In this document: one piece after another, positions 35,344-42,925 of the stretch | Position numbering within the stretch: the first letter of the stretch is position 1 | Layout of the letters: the number at the start of each line of letters is the position of its first letter | Source: G963677915 sp963677915 | GTDB lineage: Bacteria > Bacillota > Clostridia > Lachnospirales > Vallitaleaceae | Length of the DNA stretch: 64,000 nt | Direction of reading: 5' to 3' | Assembly: GCA_963677915.2 (NCBI GenBank) | Contig: CAXXGE010000035.1 | Coordinates: forward strand, 25,570 to 89,569 | Notes under the pieces: model-generated | Database searches by the model: none | Told to the model about the DNA's origin: nothing | Seen by the model: only the letters and a program-made list of their open reading frames with translations | Made by a program: the position numbers and the translations under genes

Positions 35344-36456
35344 CTAATATGCAGATCTTGATCTTCTATAAAACTGTGCCAGTTCATGAATCTTACCAGT
35401 ATTCTTCCCATAGAAATGCTTATAGGCTTCACAGAAATATAGATTCTTGCCGTCACTGTGTCTTCTGCATCCACCTTGGCAAAGCCAGAAATATTCGCAG
35501 TTACGGCAATCCTCAATGAGTTCAAAGGATTCCAGAACGAACTTTTTGCCAACATCACTTATCAGCATTGCTTGCAAGTCATCATCGACAATATTACCTA
35601 GCTTCCATTCATCCAGCACATAGAAATCGCAGGGATAGGCCGATCCGTCCGCTTCCACGATAAGGTTCACACTGCACCCCTCACGCATGTCGCAGCTTTC
35701 TGCAGGATATCCCATAGCCATGCCGACAAGGTTGTCGAACATGCGGATGCTGATTTGCTTTCCAGTTTTCAAGTCATTGTACCAAGCGTTGAACAGTGTA
35801 TCGAGAAACATCCCGTAGTCTTCCGGTGTCAGCGAGTAGACATGGCTCTCAGGTGCGCTTCCCAGTTCATCAAGGCACGGAATGAACTGAAGGTACCTAA
35901 AACCCTGTTTCTTCAGGTTGTTGTAGACCTTGGTGACGTGCTTAGCTACATTCTTTGTCACAACAGTCAGCACATTGTAATCCACGTTGTGCTTGTCCAT
36001 CAGTTTGGCGGCTTGAATAACCCTGTTGTAGGTTCCCTTGTTTTTTGGATCTACCCGGTTCAGATCGTGGATGTCCTTCGTCCCATCGATGGAGATGCCG
36101 ACCAGGAACTTGTTTTCGCCAAGAAACTTGGCCCATTCCTCATCCATCAGCATGCCATTCGTCTGCATGGCGTAGTTGACCTTGATGCCTTTCGTATTGT
36201 ATCTTGCGACAAACTCAATCAGCTTCCGGTAGAAGGGCAAGCCCACAAGGCTCGGTTCACCGCCCTGGAATGCAAAATTCACCATGTCCAAATCCATGGC
36301 CAGCGCTTTCTTAACCAATACCTCCAAAGTCTCTGGACTCATCATGCCAAAGTCCGGCACAATCCTTTTTTCAGTCACATCATGGTAAAAGCAATACCTG
36401 CACGCCAGGTTGCATCTGCCTGATGCGGGTTTTATCAGTATGGAAATTCCTCTCAT
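35344..36456 (-). CDS. anaerobic sulfatase-maturating enzyme (radical SAM/SPASM)
   Basis: anSME oxidises the active-site cysteine or serine of sulfatases to formylglycine under anaerobic conditions. The 370-residue protein has the radical-SAM motif CNLACRYCFYHD (Cys15, Cys19, Cys22), AFQGGEPSLVGLPFY, and the SPASM cysteines for two auxiliary clusters (CDMREGC, YPCDF, CRNCEYFWLCQGGCRRH, YFCEAY). ATG 36456 follows GGAG. It is co-transcribed with the upstream ROK regulator (11-base gap). Its likely substrate is the Cys-type sulfatase at 44904. Confidence 0.93.
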   Translation of the reverse strand: MRGISILIKPASGRCNLACRYCFYHDVTEKRIVPDFGMMSPETLEVLVKKALAMDLDMVNFAFQGGEPSLVGLPFYRKLIEFVARYNTKGIKVNYAMQTNGMLMDEEWAKFLGENKFLVGISIDGTKDIHDLNRVDPKNKGTYNRVIQAAKLMDKHNVDYNVLTVVTKNVAKHVTKVYNNLKKQGFRYLQFIPCLDELGSAPESHVYSLTPEDYGMFLDTLFNAWYNDLKTGKQISIRMFDNLVGMAMGYPAESCDMREGCSVNLIVEADGSAYPCDFYVLDEWKLGNIVDDDLQAMLISDVGKKFVLESFELIEDCRNCEYFWLCQGGCRRHSDGKNLYFCEAYKHFYGKNTGKIHELAQFYRRSRSAY

Positions 36457-36467
36457 TGCTGTTCTCC

Positions 36468-37622
36468 TTACTTCTCTTCCAACAATTCCTGCAGGCACAT
36501 CATTGCAGCGCCGACTGCGATGGCATCTTCTCCAAATGCTGGTTTGTCGGTGAAAATGATGCGGTCGCTTTTAGTTATGATCTTCCCTTTCGCTACAGCT
36601 ATAGCTTTTTCAAAGAAAGAACTGCATGATCTGATAATCGGCCCGCTTATGACAACTTCGAAGGGACCCAATATGTTGATAAAATTAGCCAAGCCAGTAC
36701 CAAAATATTCCGCTGCCATGTTAACAGTTGCGCCAGCTTGCTCATCTCCTTTATCGGATACTTCGCATATATCCTTAATGGTTTTTTTCTCGCCGGATTG
36801 CTCTTCGTATATGGATTCGATACTTTCAACGGTACAATAGCACTCCAAACAGCCTCTATTGCCACATTGACACATGCGGCCATTGATGTCCACCGTCATA
36901 TGGGCGAAGGCGTCCTCAAGGTTCTCTGTCGCCCGAAGGATGTTGTTTCCTGAATAGAAAGAACTTCTGATGCCTTTACCAAGGTTGAAATAGGCAATTT
37001 TTTTATTATGCAGCTTCCCTTTTTGTATCTCGCCCCAAAGGGCTGAATTGGCACCGTTGTCGATGAAGACACGTTTGTCCAGACTTTTTCCCAGACGCTC
37101 CTTGATGGCTACATCCTGCCAGCCTTCAGCAGTGAAGTTTGAAGGATTGAGTATAACACCCTTCTCCCTGTCGAGCGGTCCTACCGTACCAACACCAACA
37201 GCCAGCAACATATCCTTGTTTATATTGTTGGATGAAAGCATTTGATGGCAAACCTCTTCGATCTGCTCCAATACATAGTCTGGTGTCGCCTTGCTGTTCA
37301 TCGGAAACCGGACACGTGCGAGTATCTCCAGTTTGAAGTCCGTCATGGTGACAATCGTATCGCTTCTTGAGATGTCGACACCAATCAGGCGGTAGTTGCG
37401 CGAATCCACACCGTAAATGACCGGTTTTCTTCCGCCGGAAGATTCGGCTATGCCTGTTTCTTCAATCAGCATTGAATCCAAAAGTCGCTTCATGACTCGG
37501 TTCAATGTTGTTAGTTTTATTCCCATTGCCCTCACGATTTCATCCTTCGTTGTTTCACCTTGCCTAAGGATAAAAGTAAAAACATTTTTCTCTTGATTGG
37601 TCAAATCCAAAAACGGATTCAT
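36468..37622 (-). CDS. ROK-family transcriptional regulator
   Basis: A 384-residue ROK protein with an N-terminal winged helix (TTKDEIVRAMGIKLTTLNRVMK) and a sugar-kinase-like domain with GVDISRSD, VGTVGPLD and the zinc motif MCQCGNRGCLEC. ATG 37622 follows GAGGAG at ten bases. Located upstream of anSME in one transcript, it probably senses a sugar released from the sulfated substrate. The palindrome TATACAGTATA in its own promoter may be its operator. Confidence 0.86.
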   Translation of the reverse strand: MNPFLDLTNQEKNVFTFILRQGETTKDEIVRAMGIKLTTLNRVMKRLLDSMLIEETGIAESSGGRKPVIYGVDSRNYRLIGVDISRSDTIVTMTDFKLEILARVRFPMNSKATPDYVLEQIEEVCHQMLSSNNINKDMLLAVGVGTVGPLDREKGVILNPSNFTAEGWQDVAIKERLGKSLDKRVFIDNGANSALWGEIQKGKLHNKKIAYFNLGKGIRSSFYSGNNILRATENLEDAFAHMTVDINGRMCQCGNRGCLECYCTVESIESIYEEQSGEKKTIKDICEVSDKGDEQAGATVNMAAEYFGTGLANFINILGPFEVVISGPIIRSCSSFFEKAIAVAKGKIITKSDRIIFTDKPAFGEDAIAVGAAMMCLQELLEEK

Positions 37623-37652
37623 TACACGACCGCTCCTCTCAGACATCTGTTT

Positions 37653-37686
37653 TATACAGTATACAACCAATGATTTGAAAAGACAA
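37653..37686 (-). promoter_or_regulatory. promoter and palindrome of the ROK-anSME operon
   Basis: On the minus strand TTGTCT (37681-37686) and TATACT (37658-37663) are 17 bases apart. The perfect palindrome TATAC-A-GTATA (37653-37663) covers the -10 box and is a candidate operator. The mobile-element insertion begins only nine bases upstream of the -35 box. Confidence 0.55.
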
Positions 37687-37694
37687 ATCTCACA

Positions 37695-37703
37695 GGTTTT
37701 ATC
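37695..37703. repeat. 9-bp target duplication, left copy (ISLre2-type element)
   Basis: GGTTTTATC, identical to 42917-42925 at the other end of the element. Confidence 0.85.
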
Positions 37704-37890
37704 GGTAGCGTTAGTTTAGTGTAGGAAAAAGAAGATCAGAGAAGTCCTTCTTAAGATACGAGAAATATCGTCGGTTTTAGTTTATCACATTTATGTGTCA
37801 TATGTTAGGTGTTCTATCTCAGACTGTCGTTTGTCCTTGACAACGAGCCTCCAGGAGCACGATGTCTGCCCATCGCGGCATCACAATAAA

Positions 37891-37929
37891 GGGAGCTGTG
37901 CTGCCTTGCTTTAGGCTATCATGCTCCCC
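37891..37929 (-). terminator. terminator of the ISLre2 transposase
   Basis: GGGAGC (37891-37896) pairs with GCTCCC (37923-37928), with a small inner stem, and TTTATTG follows on the minus strand, 35 bases after the transposase stop. Confidence 0.6.
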
Positions 37930-37963
37930 CTCATTGTAAAGGATTCGCTTCGCCAAACTCTTA

Positions 37964-38777
37964 TCAGATGATTCCCCGAAGTTGCTTGGACCATTTATAC
38001 AGAAGGGTTCGTTTCCCTACACTCATGGCTGCAGTCTGCTTGTCCCATACATCCGTAAATCGCCCTCTTTTTCTCTTGATTTCATTATCGACCTTGTTCC
38101 GTATTTCCTCCCGTATTACCCGTTTTTCCTCTTTGGCCTTGTACTTGATCAAGTCAATGACTTTCCCGCCATTCGCTTTATAAACGCGTAATCTGGCCAT
38201 TTTGTCGGCGCCTGTTTTCGACCATCCCAACGGACGGCTGCTCAGTCTCGACGAGAAGATATGGCTGACTTGTCCCTCGGCGCTGCTTCCCATCCTGGCA
38301 TCCTCGTCTTGGTTCTTGATGATAATGGCTTCCCAATGGTTCAGGATATACCCTTGCGCCATGCGCACCGCCATCTTCTTGCTTTCTTCCTCAGCTTGAT
38401 CTATGGCAATATCAAAGATCCTTCTTATCTCATCTTTATCTTCAAAACTGATGGCATCGTAGATCCGGTCCCTTGCATCACAGACGGAATCACCCAGATG
38501 GCTGGTTCCCTTCTTGATATATTTGTTCAGATGGAAGGCATCCAACACAAACCGGCATTTGCTTCCCAATACGTGCCTTCCGCTTTTGATCCATCCGGCG
38601 CCGTCTCCCAGTATGTAGATCTTTTCCAAGTAGTCCATGTCGTAACAGGCTTCGATATATTCATTCACTTCTTCCCACAGCTCTTCCCCTTTGCCATAGA
38701 CGCCCCCAAAGTGGTATTTCCCCACAAGCCGATTCCTCTTGCTCTTCGGTCCTTCCTTTTCCATCCCCTCGAACAGA
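37964..38777 (-). pseudogene. UPF0236 / ISLre2 transposase, 3' fragment
   Basis: C-terminal part of the transposase: FGGVYGKGEELWEEVNEYIE, KIYILGDGAGWIKSG and CRFVLDAFHLNKYIKKG carry the acidic residues of the family's catalytic core. Joined to the 5' fragment (42146-42807) after removing the inner element and one copy of the 6-bp duplication, the frame is restored exactly, through AVLFEGMEKEGPKSKRN, giving 489 codons. Reading the fragment as an independent gene from an internal ATG is not warranted. Confidence 0.9.
38772..38777. repeat. 6-bp target duplication, left copy (inner element)
   Basis: AACAGA, matching 42146-42151 at the other end. Confidence 0.8.
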
Positions 38778-38829
38778 TGTTATTCGGCACATTATATGCT
38801 TTGCTTTTAATCCTTATCAGTCAAAATAA

Positions 38830-38894
38830 AAGAAGGTACCGGATAAAATATTCTGCTGCATTACGCGTCAGATTGTTTTATCCGGTACCTTCTT
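38830..38894. repeat. 19-bp perfect inverted repeat near the left end of the inner element
   Basis: 38830-38848 (AAGAAGGTACCGGATAAAA) pairs with 38876-38894 around a 27-base loop that contains the second CGTCAGATT motif. It could stop transcription entering from outside, or present the internal transposase site; neither is shown. Confidence 0.8.
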
Positions 38895-38925
38895 ATGTTA
38901 TCATGAATCGTTACTTTTCACTTAA

Positions 38926-38998
38926 GTGGCAGAAACCTCCCCTACCAAAGTTTGATTTCTGCCACACATGACATCACAGTAAGGTTGTAACCTCACTG
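38926..38998. repeat. two further palindromes upstream of the zinc-ribbon gene
   Basis: GTGGCAGAAA at 38926-38935 is inverted at 38956-38965. A separate hairpin, CAGT-A-AGGTT-GT-AACCT-C-ACTG, spans 38977-38998, 13 bases before the first gene's ATG, where it could serve as an operator or hinder translation. Confidence 0.65.
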
Positions 38999-39010
38999 AT
39001 AACAGTTCAT

Positions 39011-39532
39011 ATGATAACTATTTTTACGGATAATTGCAATCCTATATCGCAAGTTTTATATGATAATACGTTAAACGAACTTCAGTTCCACCAACTGGTA
39101 TGCAGCTGCGGTCGTTCTGCCAGCCTTTCCGTTCATGGTTACTATACCCGCGGGATTAAGGTAGAAGATTCCTTAGTGTCCTTGCGCATCTGTCGTGTGA
39201 AATGTGAGGTTTGCAATAAGACCCACGCACTTCTACTATCATCTATCGTCCCTTATTCTCAAATTTCTCTTTCCGAGCAAGTCAGTATCATTTCCTGTTA
39301 TGAATGCTCTAAGGACTTCTCATCTATTATGAACCATCATCCTTCCATTGATGAAAGCAACATTCGTCATGTGATTCGCCAGTATCTTCGCCACTGGCTT
39401 CAACGACTTCTTGCCATTTCCCTAGCGCTTTCCACATCTTGCCACTTCATCGGCAAGTGTTTTTCGTCCTTCAATCGCCAGTTCATGCAGATTAAAAGAA
39501 CGCCTAACGTTTTATTTCCAGGACCCACATAA
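39011..39532 (+). CDS. zinc-ribbon/HTH accessory protein of the inner transposon (DUF6431-like)
   Basis: A 173-residue protein that I recognise only as resembling DUF6431 proteins found next to this type of transposase. A zinc ribbon is visible: CSCG at residues 31-34 and CEVC at 65-68, with an intervening beta region like the zinc ribbons of ISL3 transposases (SVHGYYTRGIK, HALLLSSIVPYS). The second half is helical with an HTH-like SIDESNIRHVIRQYLRHWLQ. It may bind the element's ends or the target, in the place that TniQ takes in Tn7-like elements; this is inference. No strong ribosome site is seen. Confidence 0.7.
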   Translation: MITIFTDNCNPISQVLYDNTLNELQFHQLVCSCGRSASLSVHGYYTRGIKVEDSLVSLRICRVKCEVCNKTHALLLSSIVPYSQISLSEQVSIISCYECSKDFSSIMNHHPSIDESNIRHVIRQYLRHWLQRLLAISLALSTSCHFIGKCFSSFNRQFMQIKRTPNVLFPGPT

Positions 39533-39593
39533 CCTGACACGACCTCTACGGTTTTTCCTCTTATAATCAAGAAAAAACAAGGAGGTTTCCACC

Positions 39594-40838
39594 ATGAACC
39601 AAGATACAGCCCATGCAACAGCTCTTATGCGCTATTCCGTCATCTCTCCACTCATTTCAGGCCTTTCCGATCAGTATTCATCCAACGAGGCTTTCTTTCG
39701 TGATGCTTCCCTTAAAGGTGTTCTAGCTCCCGACGGATCAACCAAGCACTTTGCACCGCCTACCATTAAGCATTGGTACAACAATTATATTCGAGACGGC
39801 TTTGATGCTCTGATACCTTCATCCAGATCCGATACAGGTAAACCACGCAAGTTGGATGAAGATCTTCAGGAACAGATCAAGTATCTGAAATCCAACTATC
39901 CAAGAATGTCTGCTGCCGCCATTTTTCGCCAGCTTCGTGAGAACGGCAGCATTAAACCCGGTGAGTTGTCTGAATCTACGGTCAATCGTTTCATTAACCT
40001 TCTTGCCCTCGAGATGAAGATCACCACCAATCATGACATGCGACGCTATGAACGCCCTCATATCAATGAGGTATGGTGCGGTGATACCAGTGTCGGTCCC
40101 TATCTTAAGACGGAAGACGGGAAGAAACACAAGGTTTTCATCATTGCTTTGATTGATGACGCCAGCCGTTTTATTGTCGGTATCGATGTCTTTTTCAATG
40201 ATAATTTTGTGAATCTCATGTCCGTCATGAAATCTGCTGTCGCTAAGTATGGTCGCCCACAAATGTACAATTTCGACAATGGCAGTTCTTTTAAGAACAA
40301 ACAGATGGAACTGCTGGCGGCACGTACCGGTTCAGTCCTTCATTATGATCAGCCATACACTCCTACTCAGAAGGCAAAAATCGAACGGTGGTTCAGAACC
40401 CTAAAAGATCAATGGCTGGCTTGCCTGGATATCAGGGATTTTGCTTCCCTGGACGAGTTGCATGGTAACCTTATGGCTTATGTTCAGCATTATAACCAGA
40501 CACCTCATTCGTCACTCAAAGGTACTTCTCCCCAAGACCGTTTCTTCTCCGAACCGGAGCGCATCAAACGCCTTTCTGAAGAAGAAATACAGAAACATTT
40601 CCTTTTAGAGATAGAACGCCGTGTTTCCATCGACAGCGTCATCACCATAGATCAGGTGGAGTACGAAGTCGACTGTCGTTTTGCCAAACAACGGGTTCGT
40701 CTACGCTATTCTCCTGATATGGAAGAAATCTTCATTGTTGAACAGGATGGTACTTTTACGCCCATTCGCCTTCTAAACAAACAGGAGAATGCTTTTGTCA
40801 AACGGAAAAAAGTACATTTATGTCGAGGTGAAGAATAA
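39594..40838 (+). CDS. DDE transposase, TniA/Mu-like
   Basis: A 414-residue rve-fold transposase. N-terminal HTH region (PPTIKHWYNNYIRDGFDALIP), then the catalytic triad Asp164 (WCGDTSVGP), Asp228 (YNFDNGSS) and Glu264 (TQKAKIERWFRTLKDQW) with 35 residues between the last two, i.e. a DD(35)E core, and a C-terminal beta-barrel-like domain (VSIDSVITIDQVEYEVD) as in Mu/TniA transposases. AGGAGG precedes the ATG. The stop overlaps the start of the ATPase (TAATG). Confidence 0.92.
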   Translation: MNQDTAHATALMRYSVISPLISGLSDQYSSNEAFFRDASLKGVLAPDGSTKHFAPPTIKHWYNNYIRDGFDALIPSSRSDTGKPRKLDEDLQEQIKYLKSNYPRMSAAAIFRQLRENGSIKPGELSESTVNRFINLLALEMKITTNHDMRRYERPHINEVWCGDTSVGPYLKTEDGKKHKVFIIALIDDASRFIVGIDVFFNDNFVNLMSVMKSAVAKYGRPQMYNFDNGSSFKNKQMELLAARTGSVLHYDQPYTPTQKAKIERWFRTLKDQWLACLDIRDFASLDELHGNLMAYVQHYNQTPHSSLKGTSPQDRFFSEPERIKRLSEEEIQKHFLLEIERRVSIDSVITIDQVEYEVDCRFAKQRVRLRYSPDMEEIFIVEQDGTFTPIRLLNKQENAFVKRKKVHLCRGEE

Positions 40839-41638
40839 TGAACTATACAGCACGCTACGGTTTGGAATTCAACCCTTTTCTGAAAAATTCAAAAGAGATA
40901 CTTGTCGATACGAAGGAGTATCGTGAAACACTTTTCCGTCTGGATTATCTGGTCAAAACAAAAGGCTTCGGCCTTCTGACCGGCAGTCCCGGACGTGGTA
41001 AGACAACAGCTATACGCAACTGGGCCGCCGGTCTCAACCCCTCTTTATATAAGGTTGTTTACTCCAGTTTTTCTACCCTTACCGCCAATGATTTCTATCG
41101 TAATCTTGTTACAGAATTCGGTGCTCAGCCCTCATACAGAAAGCCGGATAATTTCCGAATCATCCAGGAAGAAATCTCACGTCTTGCTCTTGAAAAACGC
41201 AAAACTCCGCTCATCATCATCGATGAAGCCAACTATATCAATGGCGCCATCCTTAATGATCTGAAGATTCTCTTTAACTTCGAGATGGATTCAAGAGACC
41301 GGGCTGCCATACTTCTTGCCGGACTTCCTTCTCTTAATTCAACCCTTCGCCTGGGTATCCACGAACCACTTCGCCAACGTATCGTCATGAATTATGATCT
41401 GGGTGGCTTAACCAAGGAGGAAGGGCGAACCTACGTAATTGATAAACTTAAAGGCGCCGGATGCAGTCAACAGGTTTTTGAAGAAAATGCTCTGGAAGCC
41501 ATACTCAACGCAGCCGATGGTACCCCTCGGGTAATCAATAAGTTTTGCAATGCCAGCCTTCTCATTGGCGAAAGCAACAAAGCTTCCACCATCGATACTG
41601 ACATTGTTATGCAAGCCATTAACGATACAGAACTCTAG
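40838..41638 (+). CDS. AAA ATPase, TniB/TnsC/ExeA-like transposition regulator
   Basis: A 266-residue AAA ATPase. Walker A is GSPGRGKTT (residues 49-57), Walker B is PLIIIDEANYI near residue 125, and sensor and lid regions follow (ILLAGLPSLNSTLR, EPLRQRIVMNYDLGGL, ADGTPRVINKFC). Proteins of this type form filaments on DNA and direct the partner transposase to targets and away from existing copies. Translationally coupled to the DDE gene. Confidence 0.92.
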   Translation: MNYTARYGLEFNPFLKNSKEILVDTKEYRETLFRLDYLVKTKGFGLLTGSPGRGKTTAIRNWAAGLNPSLYKVVYSSFSTLTANDFYRNLVTEFGAQPSYRKPDNFRIIQEEISRLALEKRKTPLIIIDEANYINGAILNDLKILFNFEMDSRDRAAILLAGLPSLNSTLRLGIHEPLRQRIVMNYDLGGLTKEEGRTYVIDKLKGAGCSQQVFEENALEAILNAADGTPRVINKFCNASLLIGESNKASTIDTDIVMQAINDTEL

Positions 41639-41648
41639 GAGGAGAATC

Positions 41649-41969
41649 ATGACTTTTGATTATCGTTGTTCCAAAGATAATTCCAATGCCGGTTCCTGGA
41701 AGGGGAAGGTTCGTTTGATGACAACTGTTAATCCCTATGAGATGACGGTAACGGCTCGTCAAAGTTGTTTTCATATCATTTGCGGCAGCTATGCCCACGG
41801 TAACTATTTATGCATACCAAACCTTGGTGTTAGTACCGAGCTCTCTGGGTTAAACGACACATTCTGGAATCTGGAACGACTTACCATGAACAATCCGGAT
41901 TTATCAGAAACAGACGCCATTAGTATTATCTATGGCTTAAAAGCAATCAGCGCGTATCTATCCATTTAG
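41649..41969 (+). CDS. small protein of the inner transposon, function unknown
   Basis: A 106-residue soluble protein translated from an ATG nine bases after the ATPase stop, with a strong AGGAGG site overlapping the end of the ATPase gene. It contains CFHIICGSYAHGNYLCIPN and STELSGLNDTFWNLERLT and resembles small proteins of mobile elements of the DUF6618 type, recognised with low certainty. It is the last gene of the transposon operon and precedes the terminator. It could be a transposition accessory, an immunity factor or cargo. Confidence 0.65.
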   Translation: MTFDYRCSKDNSNAGSWKGKVRLMTTVNPYEMTVTARQSCFHIICGSYAHGNYLCIPNLGVSTELSGLNDTFWNLERLTMNNPDLSETDAISIIYGLKAISAYLSI

Positions 41970-41997
41970 CTAAAAGCAGGGAAACCTGCTTTTAGCT
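41970..41997 (+). terminator. terminator of the inner transposon operon
   Basis: A perfect 12-bp stem (41970-41981 with 41986-41997) with a GAAA tetraloop followed by TTT. It starts at the stop codon of the small gene. Confidence 0.85.
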
Positions 41998-42145
41998 TTA
42001 GATCATTGAATTTGAGCCGATAATGCCGTAGATCATTTAGCTTGCTGAATTAAGTGTTAAAAATGTGCCTGAATAATCATCAACATTATCTATTCTGTTT
42101 AAAATAAAGTGATTGGTTGTGGTGCTTCTAATTTGACGGACAACA

Positions 42146-42151
42146 AACAGA
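42146..42151. repeat. 6-bp target duplication, right copy (inner element)
   Basis: AACAGA, matching 38772-38777. Confidence 0.8.
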
Positions 42152-42807
42152 ACAGCCAGTTTCGGCTCAAGGTTATTGCTTTTATAACCCTTCTCGCCGG
42201 TTTTCAGGTCTCCCTTGCTTTTGTTGAACTGCAACGACACATGGTCCTCATCCGCAGTTATGTAGAGCACCCGTTGTTTCTTTTTCTGCTCAACCTCCGG
42301 TATTCTCCAGGGTATCTCAAGCCGGTGCACCTCTTTCATCACCGTCTGTTTGCTGATGAACTCTTCCGTATGGGTTGCATTCTCTCCACTGATCCGGTAG
42401 CTGCTGTCACTGGCATGCTCCAATGCTTTGATGGTCACATCCTCACTTTTCCTCATGTTCGGCGTGATACCCATGGCACGGTCCGCCAGATGGACATACT
42501 CGCCCGTCTCTCGCTCCCTGAAGTAAGTTCGCGTATAGCTCACTTCGCCGCAGCTTGTCAGTATCGTATTCTTTTCTTCCTTCTTTTCGACGTAATACGC
42601 TTTCTTCCGTTCCTGGCTCTTTCGGTAGATTTCATTCATATCTTCCAGCATTTCCTGAATCATGTCCCTGATCAGCTTGTGAGCTGATTTCTCAAGGTCC
42701 ATAACCAGTTCCCCTAGATTCTTCGACTCATCGCTGATGAAGTTGTTCATGACTTTTTCCATTACCTTGGTTTCATTTTCCGCAAAATGTAGTATACTGT
42801 TATACAT
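42146..42807 (-). pseudogene. UPF0236 / ISLre2 transposase, 5' fragment
   Basis: N-terminal part of the split transposase, starting MYNSILHFAENETKVMEKVM. It shows a coiled-coil-rich region, LTSCGEVSYTRTYFRER (zinc-free beta domain typical of UPF0236), the HTH region EEFISKQTVMKEVHRLEIP and the first catalytic stretch VLYITADEDHVSLQ. Coding proper stops at the 6-bp duplication; beyond it the frame reads into the inner element (to 42037) and gives a meaningless tail. Confidence 0.9.
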
Positions 42808-42916
42808 AAAGAAAGCGCCTCCTATGATGTTTTGTTTTGGTCGACATTATCATATCATAAAAGGCACTTTCTTTTTTTATTCATTTTTCTTTTTCCGATA
42901 CTATCATTACGCTAAC

Positions 42917-42925
42917 GGTTTTATC
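42917..42925. repeat. 9-bp target duplication, right copy (ISLre2-type element)
   Basis: GGTTTTATC, identical to 37695-37703. It contains the TAA stop of the TauE/SafE gene, so the insertion did not change that protein. Confidence 0.85.

Larger units (their letters stand above)
38778..42145 (+). mobile_element. 3.37-kb four-gene transposon with DDE transposase and AAA ATPase
   Basis: The ends read TGTTATTCGGCACATTA (from 38778) and, on the minus strand from 42145, TGTTGTCCGTCAAATTA: imperfect inverted repeats of the TGT...ACA type. A second copy of the inner motif lies inside each end (38866-38874 and 42062-42070). A 6-bp duplication AACAGA flanks the element. It carries, all on the plus strand, a zinc-ribbon protein, a DDE transposase, a TniB/TnsC-like ATPase and a small protein, then a terminator. 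This layout resembles compact Tn7/Tn5053-type transposons. Confidence 0.9.
37704..42916 (-). mobile_element. ISLre2-type insertion sequence interrupted by a second element
   Basis: The ends are imperfect inverted repeats: 37704 onward reads GGTAGCGTTAGTTTAG and the opposite end, on the minus strand, GTTAGCGTAATGATAG, both continuing to a shared GGAAAAAGAA. A 9-bp duplication (GGTTTTATC) flanks it. The original element was 1839 bp with one UPF0236 transposase, now split by the 3368-bp element at 38778-42145. It sits between the ROK-anSME operon and the 3' end of the TauE/SafE gene, all on the same strand. Confidence 0.85.

Noticed and set aside
38261..38971. Open frame of 236 codons on the plus strand across the junction of the two mobile elements
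   Set aside because: Antisense to the ISLre2 transposase and crosses the target duplication; not a real gene.
42037..42151. Last 38 codons of the 5' transposase fragment's open frame
   Set aside because: They are translated from the end of the inner element; the transposase homology ends at the 6-bp duplication.
37704..42916. CRISPR-associated transposon (CAST)
   Set aside because: The inner element has TniA- and TniB-like genes but no Cas12k or Cascade gene and no repeat array between its ends.
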